Positions 1 to 10,960 of a DNA stretch of 64,000 bases are shown here, one piece after another. The DNA is taken from the NCBI GenBank assembly GCA_031763025.1, contig JASSKH010000037.1, positions 1,364,001 through 1,428,000 on the forward strand, in the 5' to 3' direction. The position numbers were made by a program, and so were the translations under genes. The notes under the pieces were generated by a model that did not search any database, was not told where the DNA came from, and saw nothing but the letters and a program-made list of their open reading frames with translations. This stretch comes from Macrocystis pyrifera. Its lineage: Eukaryota > Sar > Phaeophyceae > Laminariales > Laminariaceae. How positions within the stretch are numbered: the stretch's first letter is position 1; each line of letters opens with the position of its first letter.

Positions 1-59
1 GCTGCGGAACAAACTATTGCGTTGCTTAGTAAATCAGAGTGCATTGTAGGTGCAGAAAT

Positions 60-445
60 AGGCTGGTGATGGTGTCCATCGATAGATATTGTCCACCGCA
101 ATCGATTCTCAACGATGTCCATCGATAGCAATTGCCGGCCACAATAGATTAGACGCATCTATCGATAGCCATTGCTGGTCACAACAGATTCAGAAACTTA
201 TGTATCAATAGACATTGCCGGTCACAATAGATTAAGGAATGCATCTATCGATAGCCATTGCCGGCCACAATAGATCATGAAATGTGGGCATCGATAGCCA
301 CTGTGAACCGCATTAGATTCTGCAAGCTATCCGTCGATAGCCATTGTCGGCGACAATAGCTTTCAACCCAGGTACTTCAGCACACTCCTGCCTGAACAAT
401 ATGTTGGGGACGCAACCTATCGATAGGCATTACCGACGACAATGT
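60..445. repeat. Degenerate tandem repeat with ATCGATAG core
   Basis: About eight units of roughly 40-60 bp, each with (C/T)ATCGATAG, then CCATTGCCGG and CACAATAGAT. Spacing and sequence drift between units. It probably continues to the left of the window. Confidence 0.7.
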
Positions 446-519
446 GGCCTGGCTGTAGTGGGTATGGATGGATGCGGGCATGCGTATGTGGATTTGGCAG
501 TGTTTTAATATTTGAATAA

Positions 520-872
520 GATACCAAAGGAGTATTATTGAGTATTTGTGCGAGAAAAGCCTTTGGGTAAGAGAGCGGGAAGTGTTTTGAGTGTCGGATC
601 CGCGGGCGGGATGCGCGGGTCCGACCCGCGGGTCAGCAGAAAAGAACTCGCGGGTCACGCTGGCCCGACCCGCGAGTGACCCGTTTCTCACGGGTCATGA
701 CCTGACCCGACCCGTGAGCTTTTCATCACCTCTTGACCCGACCCGACCCGACCCGTGAGATTTGAAAAACTCTTGACCCGACCCGACCCGACCCGTGAGA
801 TTTTAAAACCTCTTGACCCGACCCGACCCGACCCGTGACATTTTGAACACCACGTGACCCGCGAAAAGCCCT
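520..872 (+). mobile_element. GACCCG-type repeat element G1
   Basis: A flank with GCGAGAAAAGCCTTTGGG leads into units of GACCCGACCCGACCCGTGAG plus a short AT-rich spacer ending in CCTCTT. The element ends in GACCCGCGAAAAGCCCTGG. The same left flank and right end recur in copies near 30.5-31.05 kb and 60.7-62.5 kb, so this is a dispersed element carrying a minisatellite rather than a local expansion. Confidence 0.6.
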
Positions 873-1207
873 GGCTATTATATGGATTTAGTGCAGAGTT
901 CACCACTGAGTCGTTTTTCTTAACCTAATTTTCTTAGCGTTCTCCATAAAGTGAGCATTATGTTCTTATTGGGCATTTTCATATTGGCGGTGTGATTATT
1001 ACAGTCAACCGAAAGGGTACTGTAACAGCAGTATGGGCAAGCCTGAGATTCTTTTTGGGGCGCCATCTTGAAACAACCTTGAGCATAAGGCTATTATATG
1101 GATTTAGTGCAGAGTTCACCACTGAGTCGTTTTTCTTGACCTTATTTTCTTAGCGTTCTCCAAGAAGTGAGCAAGATGTTCTTATTGGGCATTTTCATAT
1201 TGGCGGG
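873..1207. repeat. 118-bp direct duplication
   Basis: Bases 873-992 recur at about 1091-1207, both starting CTATTATATGGATTTAGTGC and ending TTTTCATATTGGCGG. About 100 bp of unrelated sequence separates them. The first copy abuts the right end of element G1. Confidence 0.8.
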
Positions 1208-1209
1208 GC

Positions 1210-2520
1210 TATACTGTAGCAGTACCCGTCCTACCGGTATCCTCCTGTTTTATTGTAACTACAAGTAGTGATCCCACACTATTTCCACAAACAGCAGCAG
1301 TACGTCCAGCAGCTCTGTCCTCAAAAATATGTGCGTGTGTTCTTCACATTGATTGATAATAAAATAATGGATGGGATGCAGTTGTATTAAAAGTTCTAAA
1401 TAGGTGTGCAGGTATTTGTGCGAGTATCATTTCCTTCTTGCGCCACTCCCCTAGGCACTTCCCGGAGGGGAACCTTGTATATATATTATGTCCAAGAATC
1501 AGTATATGCCACCCTTTTTCCTTTTTCCTTCCCGTTTCTTCCTCCTTGCACGTCCATTTTGGTTCATGCTCGGGGTATGTGTGTCTGAGCTTTGGCTTCC
1601 CATTTTACTTATTTATTTGGGATTCTTCTCCTTTTCTTTTTCGGTTTGTTTTCTTCGTTGCTTCTCTTTCTTTATGGTGTATTTTGGTTGCTGGCGTATG
1701 TATGTATGTTGTGTCGGCCGCACCTAGTGCGAAGGCATGGTATTGCGTAGTAGGCTATTAGTGCATTACGGTGTGTTATCTCTGTGTCGTAGTCTGTGAC
1801 CACAGAGCTCGTATCTTTCTAGGGTGAAGAATCAGCACGGACACTGGGCTTGCTGGATGTCGACGAGTAGAAGAACGGTTGAATGTGAAGAACACACACA
1901 CTAAAACCACAGCACTCCGTAAGATAACAATGATGAGAGCAATGTTATTACAAACTCGCTTGAACACCCAGAACGTCGCCAGGAAAATTAGATAGTGGGA
2001 ACCTCATCGGAGTTCCTGACATAGTTGGAGGGATTGGGGATTAGAATCTCACAGAAGTATATGTTGCAACTATTTTTAGATTTTTAGTCTTCGTTCCCGC
2101 TACCCCCGGAGCTGGGGTTTCCACATCGTGGTGCGGTATCGTCCAGGGGGATCGCCGTTGTCGTCCCGGGTAGAGGAAAATTGCGCAATACCCTGAAAAT
2201 CATAACCTGGTTGTGCTGTGCATGGACCAAAATCGGAACCTGGGTGTACTTTGATTGGATACAATTTACGTTTACGCCGCACACTGCCACTGCTGCAACA
2301 AGCAGCAGATGTCGCGCGCGCAGCAGGATACGAGTCATATGATGCCGTCCGCTCTAACAGAACGCTTGATGTGAGGCAGCACCGGACAACCCCGAGACCG
2401 GGGACACAATTAATTCACAGCAGAGAAAGAAGCTGAGCTGGCAATAGTTGAGGGGTGGTTGCGAACGAGAGAAGAGACCAAAACGTACAAGCGCCAGAGC
2501 CACCACGACAGCAAGATAAC
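1210..2520. other. No gene seen
   Basis: Only short frames on both strands, none with recognisable motifs. A pyrimidine-rich stretch lies at 1500-1680. I see no repeat shared with the rest of the window. Confidence 0.4.
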
Positions 2521-2528
2521 ATTCTTGG

Positions 2529-2906
2529 TTGGGACTGATACAAGTGCACCGACTATTTGTTGTTGCTGCTGCAGCCTATTGCGCCATTGTGGCAACGAGA
2601 GCGTGCCCCCCAGAAAAGGAACGTCGAATACGAAAAGACAGGGCACGGGCTGTAGGAAGAGAGGGCCGTCTCGTAAAGCCGGATGGGGAGAACAACTTCG
2701 GATGCAGGCAGAAGAAGAATGCCATAACAGCGTGCCTCTCTGGACTGAACTGCAAGAGCCATGGGGGGGGAAATATGAAAACCAGACGGCCCTTGGATTT
2801 CCACTTACAGTTATGTGTGTACTTCGGCGCGTGGGTGGCTGCTTTTGTGGCCTTCGAATACTATATCACATGCTCCAACGAATTGATTTTGATGTTGATA
2901 CTTTAG
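2529..2906 (+). CDS. Unassigned 125-residue ORF with signal-peptide-like start
   Basis: The N-terminus MGLIQVHRLFVVAAAAYCAI is followed by VATRA-CPP, which fits a cleavable signal peptide with a site before Cys. A basic middle part (ERRIRKDRARAVGREGR) and three further Cys residues (FGC, TAC, NC) follow. A second hydrophobic stretch, VYFGAWVAAFVAFEYY, lies near the C-terminus. I recognise no family. No second copy is seen in the window. It could be one exon of a larger gene or chance; the residue composition looks more protein-like than its neighbours. Confidence 0.28.
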   Translation: MGLIQVHRLFVVAAAAYCAIVATRACPPEKERRIRKDRARAVGREGRLVKPDGENNFGCRQKKNAITACLSGLNCKSHGGGNMKTRRPLDFHLQLCVYFGAWVAAFVAFEYYITCSNELILMLIL

Positions 2907-2914
2907 ATGCATAG

Positions 2915-3910
2915 CTCTTCACAATGTCGTTCGAATGAGCCCCTTTACACGGCAAGGTTCTTGTTCGTGGTGGTGAGGCTGCAGAGGGCACTTCATGGGA
3001 CAAAAAATGGAAAACTCTCGACAACTTTCAGCGTTCCGTATCGAAAATGCCTGCGCAAGCCTTGGAAATGTATATTTCTTCATCTTTTATTACCTTCCCC
3101 AGGCCCCTCTACAGAAGAACTTCCACCATTTGTTGGGATTTGGATGTATGAAACGCATTCTGATCCGGGGATGGGGCCGTGTTATCCCCGGATTCCGCTG
3201 CCTTCACGAATCCCAGCCTGTTTACGTGATTTGAAACCTCTCAACCCAATGGTGGGATCTCCGCATGAGGCGTGTGGTTGCGCGGCTGCCGAGTTACGCC
3301 AGACAGCTGGCAGGAGATAAGCACTGTCAGTTACTGTCAAGCAGCTGGTTCCTGCGTGAGCCTCAGCTCCCGAGAGCTTGTAAAAATAATGGCGCTCCAA
3401 GGCCAGATGTCTTGTCTTGATTATCGGTGGTTTTCAACAGGGTAGAAGTCGAAGAAGAGGAGGGACAGAATATATGCGAGGAACACTTTATTCTCAGCTC
3501 GAGCGAAACAAAACAGACCGCGAATACCCTGGATCAGCAAATATCCAACCCGAAGACCAATGGCCCTCGCTCGTCAGTGTGGGGTTAACCCGAGGTCCGA
3601 ATCTGAGTTCTTGATCTACGAAAAGACAGTTACAATTTGGTTATATTCTGAATCCGCTCGACATACCGCACTGCTTGTCGTGCCTTACCACCTTGCTTTG
3701 ATGTGACCTACTCGCCACAGGCGACTATGTTACCGATCACCAACTTGATAGGCTACTACTTTAGCTATTGCTGTTAAGTATGGTGGCTATTCCGCATACA
3801 TTATATGCTGGCTTTCGAGAGTTTAAGAGTCTGAAAATTCGCGAGGTTGTTCTTCGTGTCGAGACCAAAAACACGACCCGTCATGTTTTCTGCTAGGCTG
3901 TTTTTTTCCA
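2915..3910. other. No gene seen
   Basis: Short overlapping frames only. No repeat or RNA gene is evident before the MITE at 3915. Confidence 0.4.
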
Positions 3911-3914
3911 CTGC

Positions 3915-4024
3915 TATTACAGGGGTCCATAGTTAACGGGACCAAATTTTGTTAGTAAAAATAGGTAAATATATAGTTTTTTATGTATACCATAGGTCCT
4001 ATTAACTATGTACCCCCCGTAATA
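3915..4024. mobile_element. TA-flanked MITE, copy 1
   Basis: About 110 bp with terminal inverted repeats of nearly 30 bases, here somewhat diverged (left end ATTACAGGGGTCCATAGTTA). The AT-rich core has AAAAATAGGTAAATATATAG. The TA at each end fits a TA target duplication, as in Tc1/mariner-type elements. One of nine copies. Confidence 0.85.
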
Positions 4025-4529
4025 GAAGGGAGCAAAGTATTATTTATCTTTCACGTTTCTCGGCAACGTTGACCGCACTATTTTCACGAGTTTCCTTATG
4101 GTCCAAATAAGCCGTTTTTTTTTTGTTCAGGCATGAACACTGCCAGTTTTTTTATTCCAACTCTCGAAAAAATCAGCGCGCAACTTTGGGTTTTGTGTCC
4201 ATGAAATTGGTATTCCTACGACGCGTAGAAGAGGGAGCAATGTTGATTCAAAATAGGGCGAAACGGGCCTAAAACAGACCGAAGCTGTCGATTGGAAGCA
4301 TTAATACTCTCCAAACCGCACTGAACGTCGCCCATAGCCCTCTGAAAGATGATGGCGCCCTGATATCAAGAGCCAACCATTAACTTTGGTCGTACGGTAG
4401 TAAAAAAGGCAGAACAATGGACTGATGCACGTCCGAACCAATAAGCTTGCTGCGTTTTTGTTTCCCCTTGTATGAAACGCCTGACTCTGGAACATAAAGT
4501 GTCTGCACCTCACAGTGTATGGCTCTCAG

Positions 4530-4630
4530 ACGCAAAAAAGTCTTCACTAATGACTCCCTCGTGTTGATGCGGCCATCTAGATATGCCCAGTGTCGACTAA
4601 CTCAACGTATCCACCGACAATGACCCGAAG
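4530..4630 (+). pseudogene. Copy 1 counterpart of the possible upstream exon
   Basis: It aligns to 53599-53712 with the same CTCTCAG before it and CAATGACCCGAAGGTG at its end. One frame reads NDSLVLMRPSRYAQC, parallel to the copy 3 stretch, but frames do not agree from end to end. It is 13 bases shorter than the copy 3 stretch. Confidence 0.25.
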
Positions 4631-4689
4631 GTGTAGTATGCTGTTTCTTGCTGGAACCAGGTCGTGGTATATTTCAAACCTTCAAGGGC

Positions 4690-5750
4690 GGGGGCTCTTC
4701 GTCATTTCGCCATCCCCCGTGTTTTCGTCTTTTCATTTCACAACCAAATGTTGCTTCGGTTACAAAAAGAGGTTTCCATGCCGCCAGTTGCTGGGACCAC
4801 TGAGAGATCGGTTTATAAAATGCATGCTGAGCTCCAGCTCAAAATCGCGTTGGTTGAAAACCAGATCACACACGTGATAGGTGATCCGAGAAGATGATCT
4901 CTGGTGAGCTTGCCCTACGGCACCACGGCAGACATGAAAAGTACGAGCGTGATCAGCGTCCTTATGTATGACGGCTATGAACAGTTTGTGCTTTCGGGTG
5001 GTCTGCAAAGAGTTTGTCATCCTCGAGAATCGAGTTCGACGAGCCAGCTTCTGGTCCTATCCAACCTCCAGAATACAGGGTATTCTTGAGCATTCGGTGC
5101 GTTTGACAGTCCATGCCAACCCAAATAGGCCCATCACGTAAGCCCGGTGATACCATAGAGATCGCGTGGTCCGCATGCTCGAACGGGCTTGCGTGGCAGG
5201 AGTTATGGCCTGCGGAGTATTGGAATTGAGGATGCAATTCGACGCTGCAACGCCCGGGCCACGTGTATGTCGTGCAGGAAAGGCATGCAGCTGAAACCGG
5301 CGCCATGCGGTGGTTCTATAAGATGATGCCGGTGGTGAAAGCTTGATTGGGAGTGTGACGAGGGAACTCATTTTTTTTCCCCTCGGCCCCTCACATTGAT
5401 GCCCCTTTTTGGCACAAGCGCCATCCCGAGTGAGCAACTCCTCGGAAGCTGACCTTCGGGAAAAGGTTGAATCGTGTCCTGATTCAGCGCATTGGATGGT
5501 TCGGCTTGGCGTCACTTTATGAACGTACCAGCTTTGTCTGCTTCCCGTGTTACGAAATGACCTAAAACGCGACTAAATTCAGTGCGTGAAATGGTGTATT
5601 CACACCCATGCGTACCAGGTACTAAAGTCTCGTAGGTTTCACATTTCTTCGTTACAGCAGCACGAAAGTCCCAAGAGTATCAACAGAGATTTTCACAAAC
5701 CGAACCGAAAAATTGGCATGTTTGTACGATGCAAAGCCCTTTACCACAAC
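4690..5750. other. Insertion-like stretch upstream of gene 1 exon A
   Basis: Copies 1 and 3 match before about 4,680 (TTGCTGGAACCAGGTCGTGG) and again after about 5,755 (ACACCCGG-AACCTTCGC). The intervening 1.06 kb of copy 1 is absent from copy 3, so it is probably an insertion. On the minus strand at 4962-5120 it holds a peptide with SILEDDKLFAD that resembles TILDDGKLFSD at 31720-31800. No family was recognised. Confidence 0.4.
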
Positions 5751-5809
5751 CCCCCGCCCCCAACACCCGGAAACCTTCGCTTCGTGCTGGACTTCGAAAC
5801 CCCGCGTAG

Positions 5810-5966
5810 GCGTACTGGATTTACTGGAGCGCGTGCTTTGCGACCATCATCACGTGGGTGTTTGCTATGGCTGCAGCGATAGACGATGCATGGCTTAGCC
5901 TGAACGAGATGTCTTTTGGAGAGCTGGGGGAAGATTGCTTCTTGGAAAACTCCATATGCACACGTT
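5810..5966 (+). CDS. Copy 1 exon A: membrane span 1 and Cys-pair loop
   Basis: Acceptor CCCGCGTAG precedes the exon and donor T|GTGAGTG ends it, leaving one base of a split codon (T + AC = Tyr). It reads AYWIYWSACFATIITW then a hydrophobic run, then GEDC-x6-C. Copies 2 and 3 have the same borders and the same opening [VA]-[YF]-W-I-Y. The flanking intron sequence, for example CTTCGCTTCGTG before the exon and GAGTGCCCCA after it, is conserved between copies. Confidence 0.65.
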
Positions 5967-7904
5967 GTGAGTGCCCCACATGGGTAACGCTTGATCTCGA
6001 CAATAATTAAAACATCAACAAGTAGAGGCGTCGGCGTTGTCAGGCAAGTGGCGCACAAAAAAAATGACGCGGACCCCGTCAGTTGTTACACATGACGATA
6101 TACGCGCGTTTTCGTTCAGGTATGTCAACGGGTACGTAGGCTATTCGCAGCTACACGCTCTTGTCAGGTTTTGGTTCTGTCTGAACCCGATCGTTCTAGG
6201 GCATTCGCGAGTTTGAGTATCTGTACAACTGCGTTTGGTTTGGACCATGGAATGGATAAAGTGATAAGGTGGCCAGACTAGCTATTTCTCTCGTCTAGAC
6301 AGCCCCCGTCGCGCCACCCCGCGCGACTCAGAAGCACCCAGCGCCACCCCGTCTTATCTGGGGTCACTACGGGGGGGTGGCACCGCAACTAAGAACGCCT
6401 AGCGCATCCCTATCGCACGACGCATAGGCTAAAGCTCGAAGGTGGTGTAACTCTTGCTCGATCACCGTGACAAGTTGCGGATGACCCTATCAATCGTATG
6501 ACTCCGCTCCAGTACCCAACACAATAATTCCCACAAAGATAACTGTAAAGGCCCATAAGTGTCAACCCTACTAATAACCTCGCCGTATATCGTAGATCAG
6601 CCGAGGTCGGATGTTCTACACACAGATGTCACCATCTGATGTATATTCCAATAACTTGTCGCCACTGACCTGCAGCCGCGTTGCATTTTCGGCACAACCG
6701 TACCCCTCAGACGACGCTGCGACAGTCTTCCAATTCCTCGCGACGGCCATTGTCAGCTTCGGGCTCGTGGTGGTGGTCACTGCGGCGTTCACGTCGCCTC
6801 CGAAGACGGGCATGCTCGGGCTAGCTTTGGGGATAATGCTGGCAGTGTTCTCCTTGTTCCAGCTGATAGCCTTCTCCCTCATGGTTGCTGTGATCGACGA
6901 ATGTGAGGGCAGCAGTAGCTTCTTTGGTTCGATTACATGGGTTGGCGCTTGGTTCTTGCGGAAATAGCGTGGACGTTGGCGAGGATGCATAAAACTTCGT
7001 CGTGGAATTATGGCACACCGCGATGGTTGTGATACCCGAACATGGCGACGTTCAGTGCCAAGCAAAGGGAGGTCAAAACGAACTACAGTATCTGGTACTT
7101 GAAGTCGATGCAGGCGCCCCGAACAACCAAAAATGAAAATTATAGTAAAGCAAGCAGTAGGCCTCTCCGTGTTGCAGTTGTTTTCAGAACGATGGGGCTC
7201 CCCGCTGCCGGCGACTCGACGATGTAAAATCGAATTGTAGTCCTTGAGCGTGATGTTCGATGTTCCCTGCACGAGAAACGCGAGCGTGTTCTATCATGGC
7301 ATGACCCCGCAACTGAAAGCATTGGTCAGAAGACTCACGACGCCATACCATATGGGTTAGCGCCGATAATATGTCGAAGTGTATCCGCGGTACCGTGTGT
7401 TGCTCGCATACAACCAATACGAATGGGTGTCATAACCTACAGTCATCGATTTGAGCAACGCGGCCGCTCCTGCCGCGCCCAAAGGTTGCGAACAACAATC
7501 CTTGGAAGGTCATAGGCCGCACATGCTTCGGCACCGCCCGACAAGAGCACGGCAGCAGTCACCCCTTAGATTGCCCATCATGACCCCACCCCCACTCAAA
7601 TTCCGCAGTTTCGCCCTTATCTCCCCCCCCTCGCCGGTTCTGTATCCGCTTCGCTTAAGTCAACGACATTGCAAACAGCGCTGGACTAGGCGACTTGTTC
7701 GAAGCTGGCCCTACCGTCGGCGTGGCAGTAACGGCTTGCCTCTTAGGTCTAGCCGGCACCATCACCATCCTGGCCCTGCGCTCACGCGCAACAAATGCAG
7801 ATGAGGGCCCCCTTAGGAAGTGCATGTCTGGGGGAGATACTGTGGCTGAAGGAGCTTCGGCGGAAACACACGTCGCGGACAGTGTAACCGTTCCCACAAT
7901 ATGA
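5810..7904 (+). CDS. Tetraspan membrane protein, claudin/amastin-like, copy 1 (exons A, B, C)
   Basis: Spliced gene with exons 5810-5966, 6711-6902 and 7660-7904. From exon A on it encodes 197 residues and reads open to a TAA-free end at TGA/TAG-type stop 7902-7904. Hydrophobic spans lie at about residues 5-24 (exon A), 62-82 and 89-112 (exon B) and 137-158 (exon C). Loop 1 carries GEDC-x6-C, followed by YDAATVFQ at the start of span 2. Span 4 opens with AGPTVGVAVTAC and is followed by RSRATNADEGPLRK and an Ala/Gly/Ser/Thr-rich tail. Both introns are phase 1 with GTGAG donors. Introns are short (744 and 757 bp), the most compact of the three copies. Four spans plus a Cys pair in loop 1 fit the claudin/PMP22/amastin superfamily; this placement is inference. 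The true N-terminus is not resolved because exon A begins at an acceptor, so an upstream exon is expected. Confidence 0.72.
6711..6902 (+). CDS. Copy 1 exon B: membrane spans 2 and 3
   Basis: A 192-base exon between acceptor TACCCCTCAG and donor GAAT|GTGAGG, phase 1 at both ends. It has the same length in all three copies. It encodes DAATVFQFLATAIVSF, a short SPPKTG turn, then LGLALGIMLAVFSLFQ. An AUG-started frame from 6611 runs through it past the donor to 6967, but the shared donor in all three copies argues that translation leaves at 6902. Confidence 0.75.
7660..7904 (+). CDS. Copy 1 exon C: membrane span 4 and C-terminal tail
   Basis: The acceptor here is CTTAAG, weaker than the CAG used in copies 2 and 3, but it gives the same phase: the T left by exon B plus TC makes Phe. 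It reads a short loop 2, then FEAGPTVGVAVTACLLGLAG, RSRATNADEGPLRK and a tail ending VTVPTI. A Cys replaces the Trp that copies 2 and 3 have in the A-[WC]-L motif. No N-glycosylation sequon is present in loop 2, unlike copies 2 and 3. Confidence 0.7.
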
Positions 7905-7926
7905 AGAGTTAGGGAAGACAAGCGAC

Positions 7927-8035
7927 TATTACGGGGGACCGTAGTAAAAATGGACCTACGGTACACATAAAAACCCTTATATTTACCAATATTAACTAAC
8001 AATATTTGGTCCTATTTACTATGGTCCCCGTGATA
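7927..8035. mobile_element. TA-flanked MITE, copy 2
   Basis: Same family, placed about 20 bp behind the stop codon of tetraspan gene 1. The right end is slightly decayed (GGTCCCCGTGATAG). It may provide sequence to the gene's 3' end. Confidence 0.88.
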
Positions 8036-8100
8036 GTGTAGGGTTTTCTGGTTTGTTTCCTCAGTACCAGTAGACTACTCGTGCCTTGTGATCACGGGGC

Positions 8101-8358
8101 AGATATTGGCAATGATCTGCAGTATCAAGAGTAAAGCGGAATCAGCAACACGAACTATTAACATTTTCCCACTAATACGTATCGGAAGATATTGGCAATG
8201 ATCTGCAGTATCAAGAGTAAAGCGGAATCAGCAACACGAACTATTAACATTTTCCCACTAATACGTATCGGAAGATATTGGCAATGATCTGCAGTATCAA
8301 GAATAAAGCGGAATCAGCAACACGAACTATTAACATTTTCCCACTAATACGTATCGGA
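8101..8358. repeat. Three near-identical 86-bp tandem units
   Basis: Units begin AGATATTGGCAATGATCTGC at 8101, 8187 and 8273 and end ATACGTATCGGA. Only one or two bases differ between units, so this is a young expansion. Confidence 0.95.
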
Positions 8359-8394
8359 AGCTCAACAAGAAACACCTTCAACATACCACACCAG

Positions 8395-8760
8395 TAACAG
8401 TACCCGCTAGTACCAGTACAGTATATTCGGAGGTCAATACTGGAGGTGCTGGGCTATACTGAGTATATTTCGGGGGTTAATAATGCGAGCACTCGGCTAT
8501 ACTTGGTATTTTTCGGAGCATGACACTTCGAGTACTGGGCAAATCTTGCAGGCAGCGGTAGTATAATTCGGGGTATGCGAGTGCTGGCCTATACCATTAC
8601 GGGGGAACACAGTAAATAGGACCTTCGTTGGACACAAAAACCTCTATATTTCCCTGTTTTTACTAACAATATTTCGTCCTATTTACTGTGGACCCCCGTA
8701 ATATGTACTTTCGAGCTTTGATACTGCGAGTAGTGGGCTTTACTAAGGACCTCCTCTTAT
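8395..8760. repeat. GAGTACTGGGC minisatellite, part 1
   Basis: Degenerate units of about 55-60 bp with TACTGCGAGTACTGGGC, TATACT and a TTTTCGAGGTTTG-like spacer. Interrupted by MITE copy 3. Confidence 0.8.
8595..8704. mobile_element. TA-flanked MITE, copy 3
   Basis: Same family, inserted inside the GAGTACTGGGC minisatellite. Left end ATTACGGGGGAACACAGTAA, right end CTGTGGACCCCCGTAATA. Confidence 0.88.
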
Positions 8761-9039
8761 CGTAGAGTTTTTTCCCATGCTTGTCAAAGCCTAAGTTTGG
8801 AAATGTTGAAAATGTGTATCAAAATACGGAGGCGTTCTGTCATATTTGTTAGATTCTGCACAAACAAAAATATCAAGAAAGGTAGGTTTCATCTATTTTG
8901 GAAAAAAAAAATCACGAAAATCCTGGAAGATGAAAAAATTGCGTGAAGAAAACATGGAAATTATGGAAAAAAAGATCCGACAAGAAAGGCCCTGAGTGGT
9001 GTTAACGTGTGATACCTGCGGGTGCTGAGGTAGGTACAC

Positions 9040-9265
9040 TAACCATTTTCGAGGTTTGGCACTGCGAGTACTGGCCGATACAAAGTATCTTCGAGGTTCG
9101 ATGCTGGGAGAGTACTGGGCTATACTGAGTACTTTTACGTTTGATATTGCGATCACCCGGCCATATTCAGGACTTTTTAGGTTTGGTACAGCGAGTACTG
9201 TGAACGTGGGAGTATGCTGGTACTGCCCAGTATACTTCCAGAATACTGGGGTACTCAGATATCGT
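9040..9265. repeat. GAGTACTGGGC minisatellite, part 2
   Basis: Same unit as part 1 (ACTGCGAGTACTGGCC, TTTTACGTTTGATATTGCG). It is separated from part 1 by about 280 bp of A-rich sequence. Confidence 0.75.
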
Positions 9266-10029
9266 TAGGATATTTGCACTGCTGTGACACGTGTTGCCGC
9301 GTTCCACGTCTTGCAGCACCTAGTGTCTGTCCCCTTCGCGCTTTTTGTCGCTACACTCGAAGGACTTTGCCGATTGATTGATAGTTAATCGATGAAAGAT
9401 CGCCCAACCTTGCGCAGGTACGAATACATGTACCCTCAAACAAGCGATAAGCACGTAAGCATCTCGGCAGTGAGGTCCTCGGGAACTTCGCCGACAGCAC
9501 TCCTAGAGGAGCTATACTTCAGCTATGAATAGTTGCTGTTCCTTGTTAGTATCACGCTTAGTACTGCCGCTAGCATCCCCGACTATCGTGTTGTATACCT
9601 CGGTTTCTGCCTCTTTGGTCCCGCTTCTGGGGGCGTCCACCACGTGGCCTAAGGCGAGGTCACCGCCAGCGCGACCATAGACCACGGCAGCACCCATTCT
9701 AGCCGAGGGGGGAGCGATTCAGCCCAGTCGGTGTTTGCGGAGTTGTGGCCTGTCGTCTCCTGTTTACAGCAGGCATTGGTTGTGATCGCGTGCTCTGCGT
9801 TGTCACCGTAGTTGCAGAAGCCCCTTGGCTTCTTCCTCTTGGCTGCAGTATGCAGTGCAAAGTATCTTCTCAACAACAGTATTCCCGTAGGTATATGCAA
9901 CGTGACTGATAGCTGGCACTGGTACATAATACGTCGCCCGCCTATGCGTATTGCAGCCTTATATGCGTAATGCAGCCGTGTGTGCGCGTTGCAGCACCTG
10001 TCTCAGCGAACTTTCCCATTTTACACATA
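9266..10029. other. No gene seen
   Basis: Short frames only. The stretch lies between two parts of the GAGTACTGGGC repeat and may belong to the same insertion. Confidence 0.35.
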
Positions 10030-10500
10030 GAGCAGACGTATTTTTGGGGTTTGACACTGGGAGACCTGGGCTATAAGCAGTATTCTCGAGGTTTTGTACT
10101 GCGAGTACTGGGCTGTACTTAGTATTTTGGAGCTTGATACTACGAGTACTGGGTTATACTACTGTAGGTGTTTTCAAGGTTTGATCCTGAGAGTACTGTG
10201 TTTTACTTGGCATTTTCAAGGTTCGATACTGCAAATACTGGGCTGTACCTCGTACTCAGTATTTTCGAGGTTTGGCACTGCAAATCCTGGGCTCTACTAC
10301 AGTAGAAAGTATGTCGGGGGTCTTGGTACTGCGAGTACTGGGGCATACTCAGTACTTTAGACGCCACGATACTGTGAGTACTGCGCACCTAAGAGTATAC
10401 TGGTACTGCCCCAGTACACTGGCAGTTTGCCCAGCATACAGTACACTGGCGGTATACCCAGTATACTGTTACCATCTACCAGGTACGGTATACACGTAGA
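10030..10500. repeat. GAGTACTGGGC minisatellite, part 3
   Basis: The longest part, with at least seven units. It ends in repeats of GTACACTGGC and CCCAGTATAC. The whole 7.9-10.59 kb block splits the 3' flank of gene 1 from sequence that directly follows gene 2. Confidence 0.8.
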
Positions 10501-10589
10501 ATCGTAATCTAGAATGGCCGGCTACACTAGAGTTTCATCGCTTTTGTCACGGTGGTACTCTCCCTGCTATAGAGCAGAATTGTTCCCCG

Positions 10590-10960
10590 TCTTTCTCTGC
10601 AGGTTAGGTAAAACAGTGCTCAGCTCAATTTTTTCCTTTGCTTCGTTCCTTCCTGTAGATGGTGTGCTGTTGTCTCTTGCAGTGTTGAGAATAGAACATA
10701 TGTATACATGTGTATATTGCTTCCCTTACGTTCAGTAGTAGCAGTGTGTACCAAGTGAGACCGGGGGACGATGGGAACGACGTGCGACTTCGTACCTTTG
10801 AGCGCTTCCTGTCACGTACGTTTCAAATGTGTAAAACGTGCGGTTTTTCAAGAATCAAAATTCGATGTTCAATTTCCAGCAACGTTCTTCCCGGGACACT
10901 TTCGACTTCCTCGTATGTATATATACGAAAGCAATACTTTGCCCGGCAAGCAACCAAACA
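10590..10960 (+). other. Displaced 3' flank of tetraspan gene 1
   Basis: Short matches in order, such as TCCT(G/A)TAGATGGT, GTGTTGAGAATAGAA versus GTGTGGAGGATAGAA, and a later TACGTTTCAAATGT region, align this stretch with 34,980-35,330 behind gene 2 and in part with 63,360-63,500 behind gene 3. It probably once followed exon C of copy 1 directly. Confidence 0.45.

Noticed and set aside
688-906. Minus-strand frame with repeated GSGRVGSG
   Set aside because: Translation of the GACCCG array; a repeat artefact, as are similar frames at 28.0, 30.8 and 62.3 kb.
6616-7272. A 218-residue minus-strand frame
   Set aside because: It lies antisense to exon B and the B-C intron of gene 1. The + strand is conserved in protein sequence across three paralogues; the minus frame is not.
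8101-8358. Possible CRISPR-like array
   Set aside because: The three 86-bp units are tandem without spacers, and the genome is eukaryotic.
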